The notes under the pieces were generated by a model, which had not been told where the DNA came from, searched no databases, and worked only from the letters and a program-made list of their open reading frames with translations. Position numbers and translations under genes: made by a program. Shown piece by piece: positions 37,561 through 48,900 of a stretch of 64,000 nt of DNA. The first letter of the stretch is position 1, and the number at the start of each line of letters is the position of its first letter. Where the stretch lies: contig OZ038400.1 in assembly GCA_964036045.1 (NCBI GenBank), positions 18,072,950-18,136,949 of the forward strand, in the 5' to 3' direction. The DNA comes from Eutreptiella sp. 'Long Island Sound 2002' (taxonomy: Eukaryota > Euglenozoa > Euglenophyceae > Eutreptiales > Eutreptiaceae).

Positions 37561-40340
37561 AAAAAAAAAAGAAAGAAAAACTTAGGGCCGGTCGTTTTTG
37601 TGACCAATGAAAAAAAAAAAAAAAAAACTTAGAGGGCTGGTCGTCTTTGTGATCAATGAAAAAAAAAAGGAAAAAAAATAAAAAAAATTAGAGGGCGGGT
37701 CGTCCTTGTGATCAATGTAAAAAAAAAAAAAAAATAGAGGGCTAGTCGTCTTTGTGATCAATGAAAAAAAAAAAAAAAACTTGGAGGGCTGGTCGTCTTT
37801 GTGATCAATGAAAAAAAAAAAAAAAACTTATAGGGCTGGTCGTCTTTGTGAACAATGAAAAAAAAAAGAAAAAAAAAAAAACCTAGAGGGCTGGTCGTCT
37901 TTGTGATCAATGAGAAAAAAAAACAAAAGAAAAAAAACTGGGAGGGCTGGTCGTCTTTGTGATCAATGAAAAAAAAAAAAAAAAAAAAGAAAAAATAGAG
38001 GGCTAGTCGTCTTTGTGATCAATGAAAAAAACAAAATTAGAGGGCGGGTCGTCTTTGTAATCAATGAAAAAAAAAAAAAAAAGAAAAAACTTAGAGGGCC
38101 GGTCGTCTTTGTGAACAATGAAAAAAAAAAAAAAAAAAAAAAAACTTAGAGGGCCGGTCGTCTTTGTGATCAATGAAAAAAAAAAAAAAAAAAAAACTTA
38201 GAGGGCCGGTCGTCTTTGTGATGAATGAAAGGAAATAAAAAAAAAAAAAAAACTTAGAGGGCCGGTCGTCTTTGTGATCAATGAAAAAAAAAAAAAAAAA
38301 AAAAGAAAAACTTAGGGCCGGTCGTCTTTGTGATCAATGAAAAAAAAAAAAAAAAAAAACCTTCAAAGGCTGGTCGTCTTTGTGACCAATGAAGAAAAAA
38401 AAAAATGATCAATGAAGAAAAAAATAAAAAACTTAGAGGGCTGGTCGTCTTTGCGATCAATGAAAAAAAAAAAAAAAAAAAACCCTACAGGGCTGGTCCT
38501 CTTTGTGATCAATGCAAAAAAAAAACAAAAAAAATAAAACCTTACGGGGCGGGTCGTCTTTGTGATCAATGAAAAAAAAAAAAAAATAGAGGGCTAGTCG
38601 TCTTTGTGATCAATGCAAAAAAAAAAAAAAAAAAAACTTGGAGGGCTGGTCGTCTTTGTGATTAATCAAAAAAACAAATTAGAGGGCCGGTCGTCTTTGT
38701 GATCAATGGAGAAAAAAAAACAAAAAAAAAAAAACTTAGAGGGCCGGTCGTCTTTGTGATCAATGAAAAAAAAAAAAAAAACTTGAAGGGCCGGTCGTCT
38801 TTGTGATCAATGAAAAAAAAAAAAAAACAAATTAGAGGGCTGGTCGTCTTTGTGATCAATTAAAAAAAAAAATAAATAAATAAAAATTAGAGGGCTGGTC
38901 GTCTTTGTGATCAATGAAAAAAAATAAAAAAATAAAAACTGAGAGGGCGGGTCGTCTTTGTGATCAATCAAAAAAAAAAAAAAAAAAAAAACTTAGAGGG
39001 CCGGTCGTCTTTGTGATCAATGAAAAAAAAAAAAAAAAGAAAAACTTAGGGCCGGTCGTTTTTGTGACCAATGAAAAAAAAAAAAAAAAAAACTTAGAGC
39101 GCTGGTCGTCTTTGTGATCAATGAAAAAAAAAAGGAAAAAAAATTAAAAAAATTAGAGGGCGGGTCGTCCTTGTGATCAATGTAAAAAAAAAAAAAAATA
39201 GAGGGCTAGTCGTCTTTGTGATCAATGAAAAAAAAAAAAAACTTGGAGGGCTGGTCGTCTTTGTGATCAATGAAAAAAAAAAAAAAAAAACTTATAGGGC
39301 TGGTCGTCTTTGTGAACAATGAAAAAAAAAAGAAAAAAAAAAACCCAGAGGGCTGGTCGTCTTTGTGATCAATGAGAAAAAAAAACAAAAGAAAAAAAAC
39401 TTAGAGGGCTGGTCGTCTTTGTGATCAATGAAAAGAAAAAAAAAAAAAAAGGAAAAAATAGAGGGCTAGTCGTCTTTGTGAACATTGAAAAAAAAAAAAT
39501 TAGAGGGCGGGTCGTCTTTGTAATCAATGAAAAAAAAAAAAAAAAGAAAAAACTTAGAGGGCCGGTCGTCTTTGTGAACAATGAAAAAAAAAAAAAAAAA
39601 AAAAAAAACTTAGAGGGCCGGTCGTCTTTGTGATCAATGAAAAAAAAAAAAAAAAAAAACTTAGAGGGCCGGTCGTCTTTGTGATGAATGAAAGGAAATA
39701 AAAAAAATAAAAAAAACTTAGAGGGCCGGTCGTCTTTGTGATCAATGAAAAAAAAAAAAAGAAAAGAAAAACTTAGGGCCGGTCGTCTTTGTGATCAATG
39801 AAAAAAAAAAAAAAAAAACCTTCAAAGGCTGGTCGTCTTTGTGACCAATGAAGAAAAAAAAAATGATCAATGAAGAAAAAAATAAAAAAAAAAAAATTTA
39901 GAGGGCTGGTCGTCTTTGCGATCAATGAAAAAAAAATAAAAAAATAGAGGGCTAGTCGTCTTTGTGATCAATGCAAAAAAAAAAAAAAAAAAACTTGGAG
40001 GGCTGGTCGTCTTTGTGATTAATCAAAAAAACAAATTAGAGGGCCGGTCGTCTTTGTGATCAATGGAGAAAAAAAAACAAAAAAAAAAAAAACTTAGAGG
40101 GCCGGTCGTCTTTGTGATCAATGAAAAAAAAAAAAAAAAAAACTTGAAGGGCCGGTCGTCTTTGTGATCAATGAAAAAAAAAAAAAACAAACTAGAGGGC
40201 TGGTCGTCTTTGTGATCAAAAAAAAAAAAAATAAATAAAATAAAAATTAGAGGGCTGGTCGTCTTTGTGATCAATGAAAAAAAATAATAAAAAAAAACAG
40301 AGAGGGCGGGTCGTCTTTGTGATCAATGAAAAAAAAAAAA
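37560..40340 (+). repeat. Tandem higher-order duplication, period about 1.46 kb
   Basis: GTCGTTTTTGTGACC (about 37,590 and 39,056), GTCGTCCTTGTG (about 37,700 and 39,165), ACAAAAGAAAA (about 37,924 and 39,385), GAAAGGAAAT (about 38,227 and 39,690), AAAAATAAAAA within the truncated-monomer region (about 38,420 and 39,878) and GATTAATCAAAAAAACAAA (about 38,660 and 40,018) recur in order. The second copy is about 100 bp shorter near its end. Confidence 0.75.
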
Positions 40341-43300
40341 AAAAAAAAACTTAGTGGACCGGTCGTCTTTGTGATAAAAAAAAAAAACAAAAAGAAAAAG
40401 AAAATTGAGGGCTAGTCGTCTTTGTGATCAATGAAAAAAAAAAAAAAACTTAGAGGGCTGGTCGTCTTTGTGATCAATGAAGAAAAAAAAAAAAAAACTT
40501 TAGTGGGCTGGTCGTCTTTGTGATCAATGAAAAAGAAAAAAAAAAAAACTTCAGGACCGGTCCTCTTTGTGATCAATGAAAAAAAAAAACAAAAAAAAAA
40601 AAACTTAGAGGGCTGGTCGTCTTTGTGATCAATGAAAAAAAAAAAAAAATAGAGGGCTAGTCGTCTTTGTGATCAATGAAAAAAAAAAATTAGAGGGATG
40701 GTCGTCTTTGTTATTAATGAAAAAAAAAGAAAAAAACAAAGAAATTAGAGGGCCGGTCGTCTTTGGGAACAATGAAAAAAAAAAAAAAAAAATAAGAGGG
40801 CAGGTCGTCTGTGTGATCAATTAGAAAAAAAAAAAAAAAATTCGAGGGCTGATCGTCTTTGTGCTCAATGGAAAAAAAAAAAAAAAAACTTAGAGGGCTG
40901 GTCGTCTTTGTGATCAATTAAGAAAAAAAAAAAAAAAAAAACTTTAGAGGGCTGGTCGTCTATGTCATCAATGAAAAAAAAAAAAAAACCCTGGAGGGCC
41001 GGTCCTCTTTGTGATCAATGAGAAAAAAAAAAAAAAAAAAACTTACAGGGCTGGTCGTCTTTGTGATCAATGAAAAAAAATAAATAAAAATAAGAGGCTA
41101 GTCGTCTTTGTGATCAATGAAAAAAAAAAAAAAAAAACTTAGTGGGCTGGACTTCTTTGCAACCAATGAAAAAAAAAAAAAAAAAACCTACAGGGCTTGT
41201 CCTCTTTGTGATCAGTGAAAAAAAAAAAAAAAAGAAAAGAAAATTGAGGGCTAGTCGTCTTTGTGATCAATGAATAAAAAAAAAAAAAAAACTTAGAGAG
41301 CTGATCGTCTTTGTAATCAATGAAGAAAAAAAAAAAAAAAAAAAACTTTAGAGGGCCGGTCGTCTTTGTGATCAATGAAAAAAAAAAAAACAAAGAAAAA
41401 AAAATTGAGGGCTAGTCGTCTTTGTGATCAATGAAAAAAAAAAAAAAAAACTTAGAGGCCTGGTCGTCTTTGGGATCAATGAAAAAAAAAAAAAAAATTT
41501 GAGACCAGTCGTCTTTGTGAACAATGAAAAAAAAAAAAAAAAAACTTAGAGGGCTGGTCGTCTTTGTGATCAATGGAAAAAAAAAAAAAAAATTAGAGGG
41601 CCAGTCGTCTTAGTGATGAATGAAAGAAAATAAAAAAAATAAAAAAAAAACCTAGAGGGCCGGGCGTCTTTGTGATCAATGAAAAAAAAAAAAAAGGAAA
41701 AACTTAGGGCCGGTCGTCTTTGTGACCAATGAAAAAAAAAAAAAAAACGTAAAGGGGTGGTCCTCTTTGTGATCAATGAAAAAAAAAAAGAAAATTGAGG
41801 GCTAGTCGTCTTTGTGATCAATGAAAAAAAAAACAAAAAAAAAACTTAGAGGGCTAGTCGTCTTTGTGATCAATGAAAAAAAAAAAAAAAAACTTAGAGG
41901 GCCGGTCGTCCTTGTGATCAATGAAAAAAAAAAAAAGAAAATTGAGGGCTAGTCGTCTTTGTGATCAATGAAAAAAAAAAAAAAAATCTTAGAGGGCTGG
42001 TCGTCTTTGTGATCAATGAAGAAAAGAAAAAAAAAATTAAATTTTGGAGGGCTGGTCGTCTTTGTGATCAATGAAAAAAAAAAAAAAAAACTTAGAGGGC
42101 CGGTCGTCTTTGTGATCAATGACAAAAAAAAAAAAAAGAAAAACTTAGGGCCGGTCGTCTTTGTGATCAATGAAAAAAAAAAAAAAAAACTTAGAGGGCT
42201 GTTCGTCTTTGTGATCAATGAAAAAAAAAAAGAAAAAAAATAAAAAAAATTAGAGGGCGGGTCGTCTTTGTGATCAATGAAAAAAAAAAAAAATAGAGGG
42301 CTAGTCGTCTTTGTGATCAATGAAAAAAAAAAAAAAAAAACTTAGAAGGCTGGTCGTCTTTTTGAACAATGAAAAAAAAAAAGAAAAAAGAAAAAAAAAA
42401 ACCTACAGGGCTGGTCGTCTTTGTGATCAATGAGAAAAAAAAAAAAGAAAAAAAACTTAGAGGGCTGGTCGTCTTCGTGATCAATAAAAAAAAAAAAAAA
42501 AAAAACTCAGAGGGCGGGTCGTCTTTGTGATCAATGAAAAAAAAAAAAAAAAAAACCTACTGGACCGGTCGTCTTTGTGATCAAAGAAAAAAAAAAAAAA
42601 AAGAAAATTGAGGGCTAGTCGTCTTTGTGATCAATGAAAAAAAAAAAAAAATCGTAGAGGGCTGGTCGTCTTTGTGATCAATGAAGAAAAAAAAAATTTT
42701 TTTAGTGGGCTGGTCGTCTTTGTGATCAATGAAAAAAAAAAAACAAAAAAAAAACTTGGAGGGCCGGTCGTCTTTGTGATCAATGAAAAAAAAAAAAAAA
42801 AAATAGAGGGCTAGTCGTCTTTGTGATCAATGAAGAAAAAAAAAAATTAGAGGGCTGGTCGTCTTTGTTACCAATGAAAAAAAAAAAAAAAAAACTTAGA
42901 GGGCCGGTCGTCTGTGTGATCAGTGAAAAAAAAAAAAAAAAATAAGAGGCTAGTCGTCTTTGTGATCAATGCAAAAAAAAAAAAAAAAAACTTAGTGGGC
43001 TGGACGTTTTTGTATTTAATGAAGAAAAAAAAAAATTGATCAATGCAGAAAAAAAAAAAAAAATTTTTTAGAGGGCCGGTCGTCTTTGTAATCAATGAGA
43101 AAAAAAAAAAAACTTGGAGGGCCGGTCGTCTTTGTGATCAATGAAAAAAAAAAAAAAAATTAGAGGGCTGGTCGTCTTTGTGATCAATAAAAAAAAAAAA
43201 AAAAAAAACTTCAGCGCTGGTCCTCTTTGTGATCAATGAAAACAAAAAAACAAAAAAAAAAAACTTAGAGGGCCGGTCGTCTTTGTGATCAATGAAAAAA

Positions 43301-45190
43301 AAAAACAAAAAAAAAAGAGGGCTAGTCGTCTTTGTGATCAATGAAAAAAGGAAAAAAAGAAAATTAGAGGGCCAGTCGTCTTTGTGATCAGTGCAAAAAA
43401 AAAAAAAAAAAAAAAAACTTAGAGGGCCGGTCGTCTTTGTGAACAATGAAAAAAAAGAAAAAAAAAATAGAGGGCTGGTCGTCTTTGTGATCAATGAAAA
43501 AAAAAAAAAATAAATAAAAATTAGAGGGCTGGTCGTCTTTGTGATCAATGAAAAAAAAAAAAAACGTACAGCGCTCGTCCTCTTTGTGATCAATGAAAAA
43601 AAAAAAAAAAAAAAACTTAGGGGGCGAGTCGTCTTTGTGATCAATGAGATGAAAAAAAAAAAAAATTAGGAGGGCCGGTCGTCTTTGTGAACAATGAAAA
43701 AAAAAAAGAAAAAAATAGAGGGCTGGTCAACTTTGTGATCAATGAAAAAAAAAATAAATAAAAATTAGAGGGCTGGTCGTCTTTGTGATCAATGAAAAAA
43801 AAAAAAAAAAAAAACGTACAGGGCTGGTCCTCTTTGTGATCAATGAAAAAAAAAAATAAATAAAAAAAAAAAAACTTAGAGGGCGAGTCGTCTTTGTGAT
43901 CAATGAAAAAAAAAAAAAAAAAAAATCTTATAGGGCTGGTCGTCTTTGTGATCAATGAAGAAAAAAAAAAAAAAAACTTTAGAGGGCTGGTCGTCTTTGT
44001 GATCAATGAAAAAAAAAAAAAAACTTAGAGGGCCGGTCGTCTTTGTGATCAATGACAAAAAAAAAAAAAAGAAAAACTTAGGGCCGGTCGTCTTTGTGAT
44101 CAATGAAAAAAAAAAAAAAAAAAAAAACTTAGAGGGCCGGTCGTCTTTGTGATCAATGAAAAAAAAAAAAAAAACTTAGAGGGCCGGTCGTCTTTGTGAT
44201 CAATGACAAAAAAAAAAAAGAGAAACTTAGGGCTGTTCGTCTTTGTGATCAATGAAAAAAAAAAAGAAAAAAAATAAAAAAAATTAGAGGGCGGGTCGTC
44301 TTTGTGATCGATGAAGAAAAAAAAAATTGATCAATGCAGAAAAAAAAAAAAATTTTTTTTAGAGGGCAGGTCGTCTTTGCAACCAATGAAAAAAAAAAAA
44401 AAAAAAAAAAAACTTCAGGGCCGGTCCTCTTTGTGATCAATTAGAAAAAAAAAAAAAAAAAAAACTTAGAGGGCCGGTCGTCTTTGTGATCAATGAAAAA
44501 AAGAAAAAAAAAAAAACTTAGAGGGCCGGTCGTCTTTGTGATGAATCAAAGAAAATAAAAAATAAAAAAACTTAGAGGGCCGGTCGTCTTTGTGTTCAAT
44601 GAAAAAAAAAAAAAAAAAACCTTCGAGGGCCGGTCGTCTTTGTGATCAATGAAGAAAAAAAAAAAATGATCAATGATGAAAAAAAAAAAAAAAACCCCTT
44701 AGAAGGCTGGTCGTCTCTGCAATGAATGAAAAAAAAATGAAAAAAAAAAACCTACAGGGCTGGTCCTCTTTGTGATCAATGAAAAAAAAAACAAAATAAA
44801 AAAAACCTTACAGGGCGGGTCGTCTTTCTGATCAATGAAAAAAAAAAAAAAAATAGAGGGCTAGTCGTCTTTGTGATCAATGAAAAAAAAAAAAAAAACT
44901 TGGAGGGCAAGTCGTCTTTGTGATCAATGAAAAAAAAAAAAAAAAACCTTAGAGGACTGGTCGTCTTTGTCAACAATGAAAAAAAAAAGAAAAAAAAAAA
45001 CCTAGAGGGCTGGTCGTCTTTGTGATCAATGCGAAAAAAACAAAAAAGAAAATTGAGGGCTAGTCGTCTTTGTGATCAATGAAAAAAAAAAAAAAACTTA
45101 GAGGGCTGGTCGTCTTTGTGATCAATGAAGAAAAAAAAAAAAATTTAGACGGCTGTTCGTCTTTGTGATCAATGAAAAAAAAAAAAAAAA
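40340..45190 (+). repeat. Satellite stretch containing the second 11.8-kb-spaced block
   Basis: This is satellite throughout. About 42,100-43,800 is the downstream copy of the 30.2-31.9 kb block. Three sites carry a linker that switches from an A-run to a T-run (42,697-42,703; 43,064-43,069; 44,353-44,360). From about 44,640 the variant order matches the 11.9 kb region (TGATCAATGATG, GGGCAAGTCG). No gene is visible. Confidence 0.7.
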
Positions 45191-45900
45191 AAAAAAAACT
45201 GCAGGGGTGGTCCTATTTGTGATCAATGCAAAAAAAAAAACAAAAAAAAACAAAACTTAGAGGGCCGGTCGTCTTTGTGATCAATGAAAAAAAAAAAAAA
45301 AAAAGAAAAAATAGAGGGCTAGTCGTCTTTGTGATCAATGAAAAAAAAAAAAAATTAGAGGGCGGGTCGTCTTTGTGATCAATGAAAAAAAAAAAAAAAA
45401 AAACATATAGGGCCGGTCGTCTTTGTGAACAATGAAAAAAAAAAAAAAAAAAAAAAACCTAGAGGGCTGGTCGTCTTTGTGATCAATTAGAAAAAAAAAA
45501 AAAACTTAGAGGGCCGATCGTCTTTGTGATCAATGAAAAAAAAAAAAAAAAAAAAAAAACTGCAGGGGTGGTCCTCTTTGTGATCAATGCAAAAAAAAAA
45601 ACAAAAAAAAACAAAACTTAGAGGGCCGGTCGTCTTTGTGATCAATGAAAAAAAAAAAAAAATAGAGGGCTAGTCGTCTTTGTGATCAATGAAAAAAAAA
45701 AAAAATTAGAGGGCGGGTCGTCTTTGTGATCAATGAAAAAGAAAAAAAAAAAAAAACTTAGAGGGCCGGTCGTCTTTGTGAACAATGAAAAAAAAAAAAA
45801 AAAAAAACCTAGAGGGCTGGTCGTCTTTGTGATCAATTAGAAAAAAAAAAAAAAAACTTAGAGGGCCGGTCGTCTTTGTGATGAATGAAAGGAAATAAAA
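45190..45900 (+). repeat. Short tandem duplication of about seven monomers, period about 0.36 kb
   Basis: The sequence starting at CTGCAGGGGTGG near 45,199 restarts at the same variant near 45,560 and is followed in both copies by the AACAAAACTTAG linker, a CTAG monomer, a CGGG monomer, a GAACAATG monomer and a GATCAATTAG monomer. This is the smallest clear higher-order duplication in the window. Confidence 0.75.
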
Positions 45901-48900
45901 AAAAAAAAAAAAACTTAGAGGGCCGGTCGTCTTTGTGATCAATGAAAAAAAAAAAAAAAAGAAAAACTTAGGGCCGGTCGTCTTTGTGATCAATGAAAAA
46001 AAAAAAAAAAGAAAAAAAAAACCTTCAAAGGCTGGTCGTCTTTGTGATCAATGAAGAAAAAAAAAATGATCAATGAAAAAAAAAAAAAAAAAACCCCACA
46101 GGGCTGGTCCTCTTTGTGATCAATGCAAAGAAATAACAAAAAAAATAAAACCTTACAGGGCGGGTCGTCTTTGTGATCAATGAAAAAAAAAAAATAGAGG
46201 GCTAGTCGTCTTTTTGATCAATACAAAAAAAAAAAAAAAACTTGGAGGGCTGGTCGTCTTTGTGATCAATGAAAAAAAAAAATAAAACAAACTTAGAGGG
46301 CTGGTCGTCTTTGTGGACAATGAAAAAAAAAAAAAAAAAAAAAAAAACCTAGAGGGCTGGTCGTCTTTGTGATCAGTGCGAAAAAAAAAAAAAAAAAACT
46401 TAGAGGGCGGGTCGTCTTTGTGATCAATGAAAAAAAAAAAAAAAAAGAAAATTGAGGGCTAGTCGTCTTTGTGATCAATGAAAAAAAAAAAAAAAACTTA
46501 GGGGGCCGGTCGTCTTTGTTATCAAGGAAGAAAAAAAAAAAAAAAAAAAAAACTTTACAGGGCTGGTCGTCTTTGTGATCAATGAAAAAAAAAAAACAAA
46601 AAAAAAAAAACTTAGAGGGCCGGTCGTCTTTGTGATCAATGAAAAAAAAAAAAAAGAAAAGAAAAAATAGAGGGCTAGTCGTCTTTGTGATCAATGAAAA
46701 AAAAAAAAAAATTAGAGGGCCGGTCGTCTTTGTGATCAATGAAAAAAAAAAAAAATTTGAGGGCCGGTCGTCTTTGTGAACAATGAAAAAAAAAAAAAAA
46801 ACTTAGAGGGCGGGTCGTCTTTGTGATCAATTAGAAAAAAAAAAAAAAAAAACTTAGAGGGCCGGTCGTCTTTGTGATCAATGAAAAAAAAAAAAAAAAA
46901 CTTAGAGGGCCGGTCGTCTTTGTGATGAATGAAAGAAAATAAAATAAATAAAAAAAACTTAGAGGGCCGGTCGTCTTTGTGATCAATGAAGAAAAAAAAA
47001 ATGATCAATGATGAAAAAAAAAAAAAAAAACCTCTTAGAGGGCTGGTCGTCTTTGCAATGAATGAAAAAGAAAAAAATGAAAAAAAAAACCTACAGGGCT
47101 GGTCCTCTTTGTGATCAATGAAAAAAAAAACAAAAAAAAAAAACCTTACAGGGCGGGTCGTCTTTGTGATCAATGAAAAAAAAAAAAAAATAGAGGGCTA
47201 GTCGTCTTTGTGATCAATGAAAAAAAAAAAAAAAAACTTGGAGGGCAAGTCGTCTTTGTGATCAATAAAAAAAAAAAAAAAAAAAAACCTTAGAGGGCTG
47301 GTCGTCTTTGTCAACAATGAAAAAAAAAAAGAAAAAAAAAAAAAAAACCTAGAGGGCTGGTCGTCTTTGTGATCAATGCGAAAAAAAAAAAAAGAAAATT
47401 GAGGGCTAGTCGTCTTTGTGATCAATGAAGAAAAAAAAAAAACTTTAGACGGCAATTCGTCTTTGTGATCAATGAAAAAAAAAAAAAAAAAAAAACTGCA
47501 GGGGTGGTCCTCTTTGTGATCAATGCAAAAAAAAAACAAAAAAAAACAAAACTTAGAGGGCCGGTCGTCTTTGTGATCAATGAAAAAAAAAAAAATTAGA
47601 GGGCGGGTGGTCTTTGTGATCAATGGAAAAAAAAAAAAAAAAAAAAAAAATTAGAGGGCCGGTCGTCTTTGTGAACAATGAAAAAAAAAAAAAAAAAAAA
47701 AACCTAGAGGGCTGGTCGTCTTTGTGATCAATTAGAAAAAAAAAAAAAAAAAACTTAGAGGGCCGGTCGTCTTTGTGATCAATGAAAAAAAAAAAAAAAA
47801 AACTTAGAGGGCCGGTCGTCTTTGTGATGAATGAAAGGAAATAAAAAAATAAAAAAAAAACTTAGAGGGCCGGTCTTCTTTGTGATCAATGAAAAAAAAA
47901 AAAAAAAAAAAAAGAAAAACTTATCGCCGGTCGTCTTTGTGATCAATGAAAAAAAAAAAAAAAGAAAAAAAAACCTTCAAAGGATGGTCGTCTTCGTGAT
48001 CAATGAAGAAAAAAAAAAAAATGATCAATGAAAAAAAAAAAAAAAAAAAAACCCTACAGGGCTGGTCCTCTTTGTGATCAATGCAAAAAAAAAACAAAAA
48101 AAATAAAACCTTACAGGGCGGGTCGTCTTTGTGATCAATGAAAAAAAAAAAAAAAATAGAGGGCTAGTCGTCTTTGTGATCAATGCAAAAAAAAAAAAAA
48201 AAACATGGAGGGCTGGTCGTCTTTGTGATCAATGAAAAAAAAAAAAAAAAAACCAACTTAGAGGGCGGGTCGTCTTTGTGGACAATGAAAAAAAAAAAAA
48301 AAAAAAAAAAAACCTAGAGGGCTAGTCGTCTTTGTGATCAATGCAAAAAAAAAAAAAAAACTTGGAGGGCTAGTCGTCTTCATGATCAATGCGGAAAAAA
48401 AAAAAAAAACTTAGAGGGCGGGTCGTCTTTGTGATCAATGAAAAAAAAAAAAAAAAAAAAACTTAGTGGACCGGTCGTCTTTGTGATCAATGAAAAAAAA
48501 AAAAAAAAAGAAAATTGAGGGCTAGTCGTCTTTGTGATCAATGAAAAAAAAAAAAAAAAAACTTAGAGGGCTGGTCGTCTTTGTGATCAATGAAGAAAAA
48601 AAAAAAAAAAAAAAAACCTACAGGGCTGGTCCTGTTTGTGATCAATGAAAAAAAAAACAAAAAAAAAAAACCTTACAGGGCCGGTCGTCTTTGTGAACAA
48701 TGAAAGAAAAAAAAAAAAAAAAACCTACAGGGCCGGTCGTCTTTGTGATCAATTAGAAAAAAAAAGAGAAAAAAAACTTAGAGGGCCGGTCGTCTTTGTG
48801 ATCAATGTAAAAAAAAAAAAAAAAAGAAAACTTAGAGGGCCGGTCGTCTTTGTGATGAATGAAAGAAAATAAAAAAAAAAAAAAAACTTAGAGGGCCCGT

